64,000 bases of DNA from CAZGXI01 sp964529715 (GTDB taxonomy: Bacteria > Chloroflexota > Anaerolineae > Aggregatilineales > Ch27): the NCBI GenBank assembly GCA_964529715.1, contig CAZGXI010000017.1, positions 29,672 through 93,671 of the forward strand, given 5' to 3'. The stretch's first letter is position 1, and each line of letters begins with the position of its first letter. Positions 1 to 8,673 of this stretch are shown here, piece by piece. Under the pieces are notes generated by a model. The model saw nothing but the letters and a program-made list of their open reading frames with translations, ran no database searches and was not told the DNA's origin. The position numbers and the translations under genes are program-made.

Positions 1-1
1 G

Positions 2-343
2 GCGCTGCGCACGATCTACGCCTACAACGTGCTTCAGTTCGGCGATGGCGACATGGGCGCGGTGAACGGGATGCGTCCCGACGGGCGGGTGGATCAGTCT
101 GACGTGCAGAGCCTGGAAATGTGGCCTGGCACCACCTACGGCCTGGCGTCCTTCATGCTGATGCGCGGCCTGGACGAGCAGGCCTGGGCGACCGCGCACG
201 GCGTCTACCGCCTGACCTATGAGACGACCGGCATGTGGTTCCGCACGCCGGAAGCCTACAGCGAGTTCGGCTACCGTGCCAGCCTGTACCAGCGCCCGCT
301 GGCGATCTGGGCCATCGAGACGGCGCTGCGCCTGCGGGAGTAG
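2..343 (+). CDS. GH116-family glucosidase (non-lysosomal glucosylceramidase-like), C-terminal fragment
   Basis: Only the last ~113 codons are in the window; the frame is open from base 2 to a TAG at 341-343. The peptide carries the hallmark C-terminal block of the GBA2/GH116 catalytic domain: GDMGAVNGMRPDGRVD, then QSLEMWPGTTYGLASFML, then a YRLTYE..GMWFRTPEAY..YRA..YQRPLAIWAIE ending. Family knowledge: GH116 enzymes are (alpha/alpha)6-barrel beta-glucosidases/beta-xylosidases acting on glycosides and glucosylceramide. The catalytic Glu and Asp lie upstream of this fragment or near its start, so activity cannot be checked here. It ends 93 bp before a bidirectional terminator, so it is probably the last gene of its unit. 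Confidence 0.85.
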   Translation, partial: ALRTIYAYNVLQFGDGDMGAVNGMRPDGRVDQSDVQSLEMWPGTTYGLASFMLMRGLDEQAWATAHGVYRLTYETTGMWFRTPEAYSEFGYRASLYQRPLAIWAIETALRLRE

Positions 344-435
344 CCCGCCCGGCATTGATGGACTTTAAAAACGGAGCGGATAACAAACAGCCAATCGCAG
401 AATTTTGGGGTTCACGTCCGGCGGCGAGACGGCGC

Positions 436-471
436 AAAAAAGCCCTCCGGGGTCAAATCCGAAGGGCTTTC
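436..471. terminator. bidirectional Rho-independent terminator
   Basis: An inverted repeat AAAGCCCT / AGGGCTTT is reinforced by an inner CGG/CCG pairing around an 8-nt loop. A-rich sequence lies on the left and TTT on the right, so it can end transcription from the GH116 gene (left) and from the long minus-strand gene (right). The two genes are convergent, which fits. Confidence 0.8.
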
Positions 472-539
472 TGGTGATTCGGCCCCGGCATACCTGCCGG
501 GGCACGTTGAGCGGTTACAGGGCGAAGTCCCCGCCGGGA

Positions 540-3500
540 TCATTGGCCGGACGGCGGCTCTGCCGGGCAGGACCCGGTGTGAGTTGGGACGAGCAGATAC
601 CCGGCATTCCGAATATCCTCGATCTGCTGCGGCGTGAGGTAGCCCTCGTAGTGCCAGCGATCCACGTACCACTTGCACCACTCGACATAGATCACGTCGT
701 CGCAGGCGTCGTCGATGCCGTCGTAGTCGGAGTCGCCGATGTTAGGCAGCGGGCAGGTATCCACGTCGTCGCAGATGCCGTCGGCGTCCGCGTCCGCGCA
801 GACCTCACACACGTCGCCCACACCGTCACTGTCCGTGTCGGCCTGATCGGTATTGGGGGTCTGCGGGCAGTTGTCACAGACGTCGCCCCTGCCGTCCTGA
901 TCGGCGTCGGCCTGATCGGGGTTGGGGGTCTGCCAGCAATTGTCGTCCTCGTCGCAGATGCCGTCCGCGTCCGCGTCGGAGCAGGCCATCTCACAGACGT
1001 CGCCCACGCCGTTGTGATCGGCGTCAGCCTGATCGGGGTTGGGCACGTCGATGCAGTTGTCGCACAGGTTGCCCACACCGTCCTGATCGGCGTCGGCCTG
1101 GTTCGGGTTGAAGACCTGCCAGCAGTTGTCCACATCGTCGCAGATGCCGTCCGCGTCGGCGTCCGGGCAGGTCTCACAGACGTCGCCCACACCGTCGTGG
1201 TCCGTGTCGGCCTGATCGGTATTGGGGGTCTGTGGGCAGTTGTCACAGACGTCGCCGTGTCCATCCTGATCGGCGTCGGCCTGATCGGGGTTGGGGGTCT
1301 GCGGGCAGTTGTCACAGACGTCGCCGTGTCCATCCTGATCGGCGTCGGCCTGATCGGGGTTGGGGACCAGCGGGCAGTTATCCACCGTGTCGCACACGCC
1401 GTCCAGGTCGCTGTCCAGACATAGCGGGCAGAAGTCCTGGCCCACCAGCCGCCCTGCCAGCAGGCGGTCGCCGTAACGCTGCCCATCCTTCGACATCAGC
1501 ACCGGGCCGTAGAACAGGTCTACCTGCGCCGCGCAGTCGGGCAGCGGCAGAGTGAAGCTGATCCACTCATCTGGCCCGATCACATCCGTTGCCCAGGAGA
1601 AAATTTCCTGGTGGTCGATCACATCGTCGAAGCGGCGGTAGGAAGCCATGCCCACGTCGTAGGTGCAGTGCGTGGAGGCATTGTAGATTCTGCCGGTTGC
1701 CGTGCGCCCGTCGGCGCTGACGCTCAGGTAGCCGGCCATGTCGTGCATCGGATTGCACGGCTTGACGATGGTCGTCTCGGCACTGGCAGTGTTGTCCGCC
1801 GGGTCGAGATCGGGCGTGCGCGAGGCGACGGTAGCCGTGTTGACCACTACGCCCTCGATCTTGGCCTGCACCACGACCTGGATCGTGACGCTGGCCTGGT
1901 TCGCCAGATCACCCAGGGCGCAGGTGATGACGCCGCTCGTGTGTGTGCAGGTGGCGCCGTTCACGTTCACGAACAGCACACCCTGTGGCAGTGTGTCCGT
2001 CAGGGTGACGGCGGTCGCGGCCTGTGGGCCGTTGTTGGTGACGGTGATCGTGTAGGCGATCTCCTCATCGTACAGGACGTCCGCCGGGCCGGTCTTGCTC
2101 ACGGCCAGGTCGGCGCCGCAAGGCGCGAACGGGCCGGGGTTGGAGAACTGTTGGTTGGCGACGTTAACGAAGGTGTTGGCGCAGGCGTTTAGTTCAAACG
2201 TCGTGGCGCGATTCTCCACGCCGACCGGGCTGTCGCTGAACGTGTTGGCTGTGATGCTCGCCGTTGCCGGGGCGACCTCGGTGTCGCCGAACAACATGGC
2301 GCGCGCGGCGCAGCTATTCAGCGTGTTGTTGGTCACGGCGAGGTTAGCGACGCCGTTGACGTTCAGGCAGGTCGAAGCGCCGGAGACGGCGTTCCCGGCG
2401 ATGTTCACCGTCCCGTTGACGTAGTAAACGCCGATGCCGGTGGCCGGGTAGGCCGCGCTCCAGCCGGAGACGGTGATGTTGTTATTCTCGATGATCACGT
2501 TGCCCAGCGGCGTGTCGGCATACGACCAGACCAGCAGCCGCCCACGCGCGCCCGTGACCACATTGCCGCTGATGGCGACGTTCGCCCAACGGAAGGCTTC
2601 CAGGGCGTTGATGTGGCGCACGTCCTGGAATACGTTGCCGGTCGCGGAGAAGCCGCTGCCGGTCCCGTTTTGCGCTTCCATGAAGACCAGCGAGTAGTTC
2701 GAGGTGTATCCGCCGCCCAGGTCGGCGGGTTCGCTGTTGGCGAAGTTGACGAAGGTGTTGCCGCTCAGGGTGAAGCCGGTCCACCCCTGGTTGGCGAAGA
2801 TCGCGCCGCGATCTGCGGCATTCTCGCCGTCGAAGACGGCATTCAGGAAGGCCAGGCGCGCGTAGCTGCCGGGGCCATCGATGCTGACGGTGAAGTTGCC
2901 ATAACCCGCTGCGTCGCCCCGGAAGGTCAGGGCGTCGAAGGTCAGGCCATCGAAGGTCGCGCCGGTCAGCGACAGGCCGTTGAGGATGGTGTTGGCGCGA
3001 TTACCCGCGCCCGTCACGGTCAGGTCCGGCGAGTCGCCGTAGGTGCGGTTCCAGGTTTCGCCCGGCCAGTTCCCCTCGCTGACGAGCACCGTCTGGCCTG
3101 GGCCATCGGAGGCGAAGGCCGCCGCCTCGATGGTGCAGTAGCGCATGGTGTGGCCGTCGGCGCTGGTAGTGGCATAGCGGGTGTTGGCGACGAACGGGCA
3201 GGCGTCGATGGCGTCGGCGTTGCCGTCGTTGTCGTCATCCGAATCACACACATCGCCCTGGCCATCCAGGTCGTTGTCGGCCTGATCGGGGTTGGGCGTG
3301 TTGATGCAGTTGTCGGTCGCGTTGGGCACGCCGTCGCCGTCAGCGTCGAGGCTGACGAGCACGGTGATCGTCACCGTGCCGACGGCGTAGTTAAACTGGC
3401 CGTCGGTGATGGTATAGGTGAAGCTGTCGCTGTTCGGATCGCCGGGGGCAGGCCAACCCGCCGCCGGGGTGTAGGTGATGGTGTTGTCGGCGTTGAGCAC

Positions 3501-3728
3501 TGCCGTGCCGTGCGCCGGGCTGCCGACGGCGGTGATCGAGAGGGGATCGCCCTCCGGGTCGGAGTCGTTCGCCAGCACGGCGATGGTCACAGACTGGCCC
3601 GCCTGAACCTCTGCGCTGTCGGGAGCGGCGTAAGGCGCGGCGTTGAACTGCGCCCATGCAGAAGTCGCTCCCGCGAAAAGGGTGAGAATGAGGACAAGAG
3701 TGACACTCCAACCAAGTCGTCTATGCAT
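540..3728 (-). CDS. large secreted protein with Ig/cadherin-like, beta-helix, DUF11 and thrombospondin type 3 repeats
   Basis: About 1,062 aa. It begins with a classic Sec signal peptide (MHRRLGWSVTLVLILTLF followed by AGATSAWA). A cadherin-like VLANDSDPEGDPLSI domain follows (about 30-125), then a short thrombospondin-type-3 Ca-binding stretch (about 128-170). Next is a long right-handed beta-helix-like region rich in N and T (about 180-540), a DUF11 repeat (DLAVSKTGPADVLYDEEI, about 550-660), and finally at least seven thrombospondin-3 units of 23 residues with the D-x-D-x-D-G pattern (about 770-1000). Such proteins are secreted or surface-bound, calcium-stabilised scaffolds; no enzymatic motif is visible. 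The ATG at 3728 is preceded by AAGGAG and AAAGGAG; a GTG one codon earlier is possible. It stands alone, convergent with the GH116 gene. Confidence 0.85.
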   Translation of the reverse strand: MHRRLGWSVTLVLILTLFAGATSAWAQFNAAPYAAPDSAEVQAGQSVTIAVLANDSDPEGDPLSITAVGSPAHGTAVLNADNTITYTPAAGWPAPGDPNSDSFTYTITDGQFNYAVGTVTITVLVSLDADGDGVPNATDNCINTPNPDQADNDLDGQGDVCDSDDDNDGNADAIDACPFVANTRYATTSADGHTMRYCTIEAAAFASDGPGQTVLVSEGNWPGETWNRTYGDSPDLTVTGAGNRANTILNGLSLTGATFDGLTFDALTFRGDAAGYGNFTVSIDGPGSYARLAFLNAVFDGENAADRGAIFANQGWTGFTLSGNTFVNFANSEPADLGGGYTSNYSLVFMEAQNGTGSGFSATGNVFQDVRHINALEAFRWANVAISGNVVTGARGRLLVWSYADTPLGNVIIENNNITVSGWSAAYPATGIGVYYVNGTVNIAGNAVSGASTCLNVNGVANLAVTNNTLNSCAARAMLFGDTEVAPATASITANTFSDSPVGVENRATTFELNACANTFVNVANQQFSNPGPFAPCGADLAVSKTGPADVLYDEEIAYTITVTNNGPQAATAVTLTDTLPQGVLFVNVNGATCTHTSGVITCALGDLANQASVTIQVVVQAKIEGVVVNTATVASRTPDLDPADNTASAETTIVKPCNPMHDMAGYLSVSADGRTATGRIYNASTHCTYDVGMASYRRFDDVIDHQEIFSWATDVIGPDEWISFTLPLPDCAAQVDLFYGPVLMSKDGQRYGDRLLAGRLVGQDFCPLCLDSDLDGVCDTVDNCPLVPNPDQADADQDGHGDVCDNCPQTPNPDQADADQDGHGDVCDNCPQTPNTDQADTDHDGVGDVCETCPDADADGICDDVDNCWQVFNPNQADADQDGVGNLCDNCIDVPNPDQADADHNGVGDVCEMACSDADADGICDEDDNCWQTPNPDQADADQDGRGDVCDNCPQTPNTDQADTDSDGVGDVCEVCADADADGICDDVDTCPLPNIGDSDYDGIDDACDDVIYVEWCKWYVDRWHYEGYLTPQQIEDIRNAGYLLVPTHTGSCPAEPPSGQ
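740..1380 (-). repeat. tandem coding repeat, 69-bp period (thrombospondin type 3 units)
   Basis: The DNA repeats with a 69-bp (23-codon) period, clearest at 1206-1378 where consecutive units are almost identical (the block starting CAGTTGTCACAGACGTCGCC recurs at 1237 and 1306). Each unit encodes one DNCP..PNPDQAD.DQDG.GDVC calcium-binding module. High nucleotide identity between neighbours suggests recent unit duplication. Confidence 0.8.
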
Positions 3729-4186
3729 CACTCCTTTAGCTCCTTTTAGTTAGTGTAGTAGAAAATACCTGTTCAGAAAGTGCGTTTTTTCCGACACTGG
3801 GTTCAAAACGGCGACACTCCGGGCAAGCAGGGATGTCGGGTAGGATGAGGGCGACAGAGAAGGAATAGAGGCAGCCGGAGAGTCCTGGCGCTGGAATCAA
3901 AATAATGCCGGATGACGTGTCGTCCTGGTTGCGCCCCCCTTTCAATTGGTCGCGTCGGTATTTGTGCACATTGCACAATAACCACCGGCGACATGGCAGA
4001 ATTGTGAATATACTCACTTATTATTTACGCATCAGGGCCTTGCGTGGGGCTTACATCTCGCGTGGGAAACCTTGCTGCCACCTATCAATGTGGGCGGGGG
4101 TGTTTCTTTAGGCCTGCGTCGAGGAGCAGGAGGGCGGGCTGGCAGGCTGTCTTGTTTCCCTGCCGACCCGCGCCATGCGCCTGTCG
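3729..4186. other. 458-bp intergenic region, no gene recognised
   Basis: Between two minus-strand genes. The part near 3960-4030 is AT-richer than the surroundings and could hold the promoter of the long secreted-protein gene, but I see no convincing -35/-10 pair. Short ORFs here (for example 3736-4017, minus) have no recognisable domain and no good ribosome site. Confidence 0.5.
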
Positions 4187-4579
4187 CTATCCGTGCGCGT
4201 CTACCTTTTCGGGCAGAATCTTGTAGATGCGCCGGACCTGGCCGGGCTGAAAGCTGAAGTCCTGCCCCCGATACTTGTGCGAGAGCTTGTTGATGTGCGC
4301 GTCGCCGCCGGCTTCGGTGATCTCCACCACGTGCCCGCGCACGGCCAGGTAGCGATAAGGATTATCCGGGTCGGAGATTTCGACGGCGACCTGCGGACGC
4401 CGCTGCATGTTACGATCCTTGACGCGCCCTTTGGCCGAGTTGACCAGGATGTACTGCCCGTCGTAATCGACCCACACAGGCGTGACCTGCGGTGAGCCGT
4501 CCGGCATTACCGTCGCCAGGTGGGCAAACGCCTTCTTTTGAAACAGATCCAAAAAGCTGTCGGGAATTGTCGCTGTCAT
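4187..4579 (-). CDS. PPOX-class (F420-dependent type) flavin/deazaflavin oxidoreductase
   Basis: 130 aa, the usual length for the split-barrel pyridoxamine-phosphate-oxidase-like family. It has the N-terminal FLDLFQKKAFAHLATVMPDG block, the strand QVTPVWVDYDGQYILVNSA, and KGRVKDRNMQRRPQVAVEISD, which is typical of the TIGR03618-type subfamily that binds F420 or FMN. It probably reduces a small organic substrate in the cytoplasm; the substrate cannot be told from sequence. No clear Shine-Dalgarno precedes the ATG at 4579. It lies downstream of, and in the same direction as, the homoserine dehydrogenase gene but is separated from it by ~140 bp containing a palindrome. Confidence 0.85.
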   Translation of the reverse strand: MTATIPDSFLDLFQKKAFAHLATVMPDGSPQVTPVWVDYDGQYILVNSAKGRVKDRNMQRRPQVAVEISDPDNPYRYLAVRGHVVEITEAGGDAHINKLSHKYRGQDFSFQPGQVRRIYKILPEKVDAHG

Positions 4580-4694
4580 AAGAATTGGCGCAGGAGACTG
4601 CCGCCTTTACGCCATGATCGCAGCGTTTATACGGCAGAGGAATGCACCTTACTCCTTTCTGGTCTACCAAGTGGATATGTGGTGTCCTGTACAT

Positions 4695-4715
4695 GCGGCG
4701 GCTTCAAGCCGCCGC
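4695..4715. repeat. perfect palindrome GCGGCGGCTT / AAGCCGCCGC
   Basis: A 21-nt hairpin just downstream of the homoserine dehydrogenase stop codon. It belongs to a family of GC-rich dyads seen repeatedly in this window (compare 30514-30541 and the partial copy near 33443-33455). It may also act as an mRNA 3'-end stabiliser or terminator. Confidence 0.7.
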
Positions 4716-4717
4716 TA

Positions 4718-5758
4718 CTACACCCGTGCACTGCGAAAACGTTCGCGCGCGATGTTCACGATGTCTGCCAGCAGGCCGAAGGCGGTGGTGGCCGGGGTGC
4801 TGTCGCCCTCGATGATCGTCAGGGCGGGCAGCGTGTCTGTCTCGAAGATGACGGCGCTGCTGGTGCCCATCACGTGCGCCAGCGGCTCCGACAGCGAGAG
4901 CGCGCGCGGGATTACGCTGGCTTTCACCGTTGCGCCATCGCGCCACGCCTCACACAACAGCTTGACCCGCTCGCCGCGCCCAGCCACTGCCCGAACCTGC
5001 TGCACCGTGATTGCGCCGATGCCCACCCGTTCCACGTCGGTGGGGCGCAGGTCGGCGCCCATGTGTACGTTCGCCAGCGCGGCGATTTTCATGGCGCTGT
5101 CCCAGCCGTCCACATCGTTGACGGGATCGGCTTCCGCCAGGCCGGCGCGCTGCATCTCGGCCAGGGCTTCGCTGAAGGATACCCCCTGTTCCAGGCGAGT
5201 GAGGATGCTGTTGGTGGTACTGTTGAGGATGCCCCGGATGCGGTTGACGGTCGTCACGGGCAATCCTTCGCGCAGGATGGCGTGGACGGGCGCGCCGTCC
5301 ATGACGGTGCTTTCAAAGAAGAAGCCTACGCCCTGTCTGGCGGCCAGGTCGCGCAGCTCCCGGTAGGCGAAGGCCAGCGGCCCCTTGTTGGCCGTGACGA
5401 CGTGCAACCCGCGTCCGAGCGCCGCCCGCAGCAGATCAGTGGCAGGCTGGCCAGAGCGCGGGTCCATCCAGGTTGCCTCGACCACCACGTCGGCAGGAAC
5501 TGCCGCGACGAACGACAGCGCGTCCCCGGCAGGTGATCCCAAGGCCGCCAGTGAGCGCTCTTTCGCGCGCGCATCCAGGGCGGCTTGCAGGTCCAGGCCG
5601 TCCGGCGCGATGACCGCCCCGTGCCCATGTGTGGCGATGCCGGTGACCGTCAGAACCAGGCCGTGCTGCGCGCGCAGGGCATCGGCCTTGCGCAGGAGCA
5701 AGCGGGCCAGCGCACGGTTGACATTGCCGAAGCCCAGCAGGGCCACTCGCAGGCGCAT
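4718..5758 (-). CDS. hom: homoserine dehydrogenase
   Basis: 346 aa, NAD(P)-dependent reduction of aspartate semialdehyde to homoserine in the Thr/Met branch of the aspartate pathway. The Rossmann motif GFGNVNRALARLL is at about 9-21, and VVTANKGPLA follows at about 133-142. The catalytic block is RGILNSTTNSIL ... GLAEADPVNDVDGWDSAMK (about 195-245), with the Asp and Lys used in hydride transfer. The C-terminal ACT regulatory domain of the longer bacterial enzymes is absent, so this is the short form and probably less sensitive to threonine. A strong GAGGGGGAAGCA ribosome site precedes the ATG at 5758. It is not linked to thrB, thrC or a Met-responsive element here. Confidence 0.93.
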   Translation of the reverse strand: MRLRVALLGFGNVNRALARLLLRKADALRAQHGLVLTVTGIATHGHGAVIAPDGLDLQAALDARAKERSLAALGSPAGDALSFVAAVPADVVVEATWMDPRSGQPATDLLRAALGRGLHVVTANKGPLAFAYRELRDLAARQGVGFFFESTVMDGAPVHAILREGLPVTTVNRIRGILNSTTNSILTRLEQGVSFSEALAEMQRAGLAEADPVNDVDGWDSAMKIAALANVHMGADLRPTDVERVGIGAITVQQVRAVAGRGERVKLLCEAWRDGATVKASVIPRALSLSEPLAHVMGTSSAVIFETDTLPALTIIEGDSTPATTAFGLLADIVNIARERFRSARV

Positions 5759-5839
5759 TGCTTCCCCCTCTTTTCCCTGGACAGATCAAGCCGGTGGCAG
5801 CTGCCGATGCTGATCATACCCTTTCGGCGCGCCCGCGCA

Positions 5840-5905
5840 CAGGTTTCTGTCCGCTTCAGTGGACTTTGCGAACCTGGCCAGGAGGAGAACTCCGGGCGAC
5901 CAGGG
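5840..5905. repeat. degenerate copy of the palindromic module
   Basis: Contains a remnant of the AGTCCACT/AGTGGACT dyad (TTCAGTGGACTTT) followed by an inverted CCTGG/CCAGG-type arm. It looks like a decayed version of the composite repeat seen intact at 20108-20233 and 31533-31662. Confidence 0.45.
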
Positions 5906-6053
5906 CAAACATGAAAACCCCCACAGGGGGAAAAATTTCAGAATTTCTTGGCCCGTGTGTAACGATTTGCAGTATACTTGCGTCATATAAGTACAAAACT
6001 GGCATATTTACCCGCCCTATCGTGAGGCGGATCGACTTAGGAGAATTCGCCCG

Positions 6054-6452
6054 ATGGCGACCAACGCGCGCACCTGGTTCTACAATACACCCGAAGCGCA
6101 GCCTTACCTGCTCCAGGAGCGAGTTAACGGCACCTTGTGGATGGCTCGTCTGTGGGGGCTGTACTTCGTAACCGAACAGGCTCAGCCGCCCTTTGCCATG
6201 TCGGCCCGCTGGCAGGGCCAATCCCTGAGGATCGAATGGGAGCCCGGTCGGTGGTTTCGCCTGATCGCCGACGGCAATGTGTCCGCGGTGGTGAATGCGT
6301 TTTCCAACGTGTTGCAGATGCCTGCCGCCATTACCTACACCGGACGGGATGGCAAGGTGATCACCGAGTGGCACCGCGACGGCGGCGACGCCCGTTGGCG
6401 CGAGATTCAGGGCAATCCCGTTTATCAGAGTCCGGTGCGGTTAAACAGATGA
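6054..6452 (+). CDS. conserved-looking protein of unknown function, first gene of a three-gene operon
   Basis: 132 aa, soluble, rich in Trp and Tyr, no signal peptide and no domain that I recognise. The ATG at 6054 follows TAGGAGAATTCGCCCG, a good ribosome site. The stop codon overlaps the next ATG as ATGA (6449-6452), so translation is coupled to the small membrane protein behind it. The beta-rich look (FRLIADGNVSAVVNAF, ITYTGRDGKVITEW) suggests a small beta-fold, but this is only an impression. Confidence 0.7.
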   Translation: MATNARTWFYNTPEAQPYLLQERVNGTLWMARLWGLYFVTEQAQPPFAMSARWQGQSLRIEWEPGRWFRLIADGNVSAVVNAFSNVLQMPAAITYTGRDGKVITEWHRDGGDARWREIQGNPVYQSPVRLNR

Positions 6453-6619
6453 ACTCGATGAAAGCACGCCTGATGCCGTTTTCGGTTCTGCTGGCGCTGG
6501 GCGGGGCACTGCTGTGGGTGTGGTGGCGCCGACATGTGGCAAGTCTGTGGCAGCGGCCCCAGATCGTCCCGCTGTCGGCGCAGTGGTTGACGCCGGACTG
6601 GCCGCATGTCCGGTTATAA
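6449..6619 (+). CDS. small single-pass membrane protein, second gene of unknown operon
   Basis: 56 aa, with a short basic N-terminus followed by one hydrophobic helix (about LMPFSVLLALGGALLWVWW) and a basic, Pro-containing tail. It is supported by tight packing: 4-nt overlap with the gene before it (ATGA) and 14-nt overlap with the gene after it. Function unknown. It may anchor one of its two neighbours to the membrane. Confidence 0.6.
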   Translation: MNSMKARLMPFSVLLALGGALLWVWWRRHVASLWQRPQIVPLSAQWLTPDWPHVRL

Positions 6620-7235
6620 CCCCGACCGTGACCTGCGCATCGTCGCGGCAATGGCGGCTCAGGTCGAACGTTACCTGGTCGAGACGCCGCTGTACTGGCC
6701 GGTCGCCGGGCGTGTGCGCGGCGGGATGCCCCACCTGACCATTGGCGGGCTGCTGCTGCGCCTGCATCGCCTGGGCGCGCTGCGCGACCGCCTTGATCCC
6801 GCCGGGCTGGCTGTGTTGAACACGGCGCTGGCAGCTCTCCAGAACGCGCGGCAGGGCTGGCCCACGCACTACGACCGCAAGATCGCGCAGGAATGGGCTT
6901 CCCGTGTGGGGTTGTTGCGCGACTTTTTGCGCGACTGTGAGCACGCTGCGCGCGACTGCCTGGATGATTGGCCTAACCGCGCCGAACAGCGCACCATCCT
7001 GCACCATCTGGCGGCAGAAGCCGAAGCGCGCCGGACACTCACCGACGCGCACAAAGCCGACCTGGCCGCCATCGACCGCGACCTGCGGCGCTTTTTGCTG
7101 TCTGGACAGGCGGGCGCGTTCTTGTGGTCTGCCGACCTGCGCCCGGTCTATCCGCGCGATCCCTACTGGTGGCTGTGGGTTGCGCCCCTGACCGAAGAAG
7201 ATCTGGAAGCCCGGCAGAACCGGAACGGGCGCTGA
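6606..7235 (+). CDS. alpha-helical protein of unknown function, third gene of the operon
   Basis: 209 aa, almost entirely helical by composition (Ala, Leu, Arg, Glu), with a Pro/Trp-rich end containing YPRDPYWWLWVAPL. No known motif recognised. Its ATG lies inside the end of the preceding small gene, which indicates translational coupling. The operon ends 15 bp from the convergent histidine kinase gene. Confidence 0.7.
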   Translation: MSGYNPDRDLRIVAAMAAQVERYLVETPLYWPVAGRVRGGMPHLTIGGLLLRLHRLGALRDRLDPAGLAVLNTALAALQNARQGWPTHYDRKIAQEWASRVGLLRDFLRDCEHAARDCLDDWPNRAEQRTILHHLAAEAEARRTLTDAHKADLAAIDRDLRRFLLSGQAGAFLWSADLRPVYPRDPYWWLWVAPLTEEDLEARQNRNGR

Positions 7236-7250
7236 TCGCCTTGCTGCGCC

Positions 7251-8378
7251 TCAGCCGTTGCTCCGGCGCTCGCGGGCAACGGGCAGTTGGAAGCTGAAGG
7301 TGCTGCCAAGCCCTTCTTCGCTCTCGAACCAGATGCGCCCGCCCATCGCTTCTAACTCGGCCTTGCACAGGTACAGGCTGAGGCCATAGCCGTCTACGCT
7401 GATGATCTGCGGCTGGCGTGCGCGCTGGAACGGCTTGAAGACACGATCGGCCTCTTTAGCGCGGATGCCGTAGCCCTGGTCGATCACGTCGATCTGCACG
7501 GCGCGGCCCGTGCGGTCCTCATGAGCATTCAATTGGATGGCCGTTCCGGGCGGGCTATAGCACACGGCATTGCGCAGCGTGTCGCGCAGCACGTAACCGA
7601 GATGTTGCGGCGAGGCCATCACGGCCAGGGTATCGGGGATGTTCACGTTCAGGCGGTCACGGTAGTCCACGCGCCCCAGGTCCGGGTCGATCAGGCTTTC
7701 CTCAAACATCTTCTCCAAAAAGTCTTCCACAAAGTTCGCCAGGTTGACGCGCGTCCGCGCCTCGCGTACTTCGCGCGCCAGCGCGCCGGTGCGAATCACC
7801 TCCAACCGCTGCAACAGGTCCATCAGGTTTTGCAGGCGGAACATGTGCGTGCCGATGATCTCGGTGAACCCACGCACCTGACTGGCCAGCGCCTCGGTTT
7901 TGGGGTCGTCGGCGCTCTTGCGCAAAATCTGCGTGATCAGTTCCGCGTGGCCGCGCGTGGCCGAGATGGACATGCGCGCCTCGTTGCGGAAGGTGGTCAT
8001 CAGCTCGGTCAGGGCTTCCCAATCGGGGCGGTCGATGGTGATCATCAGCGAAATCGCGCCGTTGGCGCTATGGATGGCAGCCATCCAGCACGGCGTATAC
8101 GCCCCGGCAAAGTAGGTGTTGAAGCGGATCGGCGCGGCGGAACGGAGCGCCTGTTCGCGCAGTTCATCGGCAGAAGGCCCCGTCGTGCGTGGACCATCCA
8201 GCAGCAGCGCCATAGCGGGCCAGCCCTCAGAGCGGACCAGCACCAGATTCGGCCCCAAGATGGCGCGCGCGGCCAGGTTATCCAGCAGCAGCCTGCCGCT
8301 GATGTCGAACAACAGCACTCCCTGTCCCAGCCCGTCGATCAAGGCGCGGTAATCGAGCGCGACGGTCGCGTCAGCCAT
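7251..8378 (-). CDS. PAS-like/HATPase sensor kinase lacking the H-box histidine
   Basis: 375 aa, no membrane segment, so a cytoplasmic sensor. A PAS-like domain occupies about 10-120 (YRALIDGLGQGVLLFDISGR). The dimerisation helix aligns as RNEARMSISATRGHAEL against the usual SHELRTPLNAIIGYAEL, placing Asn132 where the phospho-accepting His should be. The ATP-binding domain is complete: N box LRDTLRNAVCYSPPG, G1 DVIDQGYGIRAKEADRVF, F box FKPFQRA, G2 VDGYGLSLYLCK. I start at the ATG at 8378 because GGGGGAGGAAC precedes it; upstream codons lack a site. No cognate regulator is adjacent. It may signal through partner proteins or be an ATP-dependent sensor without autophosphorylation. Confidence 0.8.
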   Translation of the reverse strand: MADATVALDYRALIDGLGQGVLLFDISGRLLLDNLAARAILGPNLVLVRSEGWPAMALLLDGPRTTGPSADELREQALRSAAPIRFNTYFAGAYTPCWMAAIHSANGAISLMITIDRPDWEALTELMTTFRNEARMSISATRGHAELITQILRKSADDPKTEALASQVRGFTEIIGTHMFRLQNLMDLLQRLEVIRTGALAREVREARTRVNLANFVEDFLEKMFEESLIDPDLGRVDYRDRLNVNIPDTLAVMASPQHLGYVLRDTLRNAVCYSPPGTAIQLNAHEDRTGRAVQIDVIDQGYGIRAKEADRVFKPFQRARQPQIISVDGYGLSLYLCKAELEAMGGRIWFESEEGLGSTFSFQLPVARERRSNG

Positions 8379-8673
8379 ACGTTCCTCCCCCCGGCGAGTA
8401 ATGTCATTATCGACGGGGAATGCGGGCCTGTCCAATGCCTGAGAAGGCCGTTTGCCCCCCGGACTTGTTAGAAAATTGTGCGGGTTGCGCTACGACCGAT
8501 GGGTAGATTATGGAAAATTATAGCGATTCTGGGGAGAAGATGCGCGTTGGCAATCAGGGGTAGTCGCCCTGCTGCCGGCGCCGAGGGGTATTTTCATCAC
8601 CCAGGACGCCAGGGGCGCAAAGAATATGCCTGCCTTCTTTGCGCCCTGTGCGGTAAACCGGCTTTTGTGGTCG
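8379..8673. other. intergenic region between the kinase and gltX, with a hairpin repeat
   Basis: 295 bp. The only clear structure is a 12-bp perfect inverted repeat, GGGCGCAAAGAA at 8613-8624 and TTCTTTGCGCCC at 8635-8646. This is the core of an interspersed repeat of the CACCGCCAAGGACGCCAGG type, found also at 14134-14215 and 36535-36667. It could stop read-through downstream of gltX. Confidence 0.6.

Noticed and set aside
740..1380. Regular repeat considered as a CRISPR array
   Set aside because: There are no unique spacers: the whole 69-bp unit repeats and is coding.
405..1486. Frames with V/G-rich or R/T-rich repeats near the start of the window
   Set aside because: Out-of-frame readings of the 69-bp thrombospondin-3 repeat.
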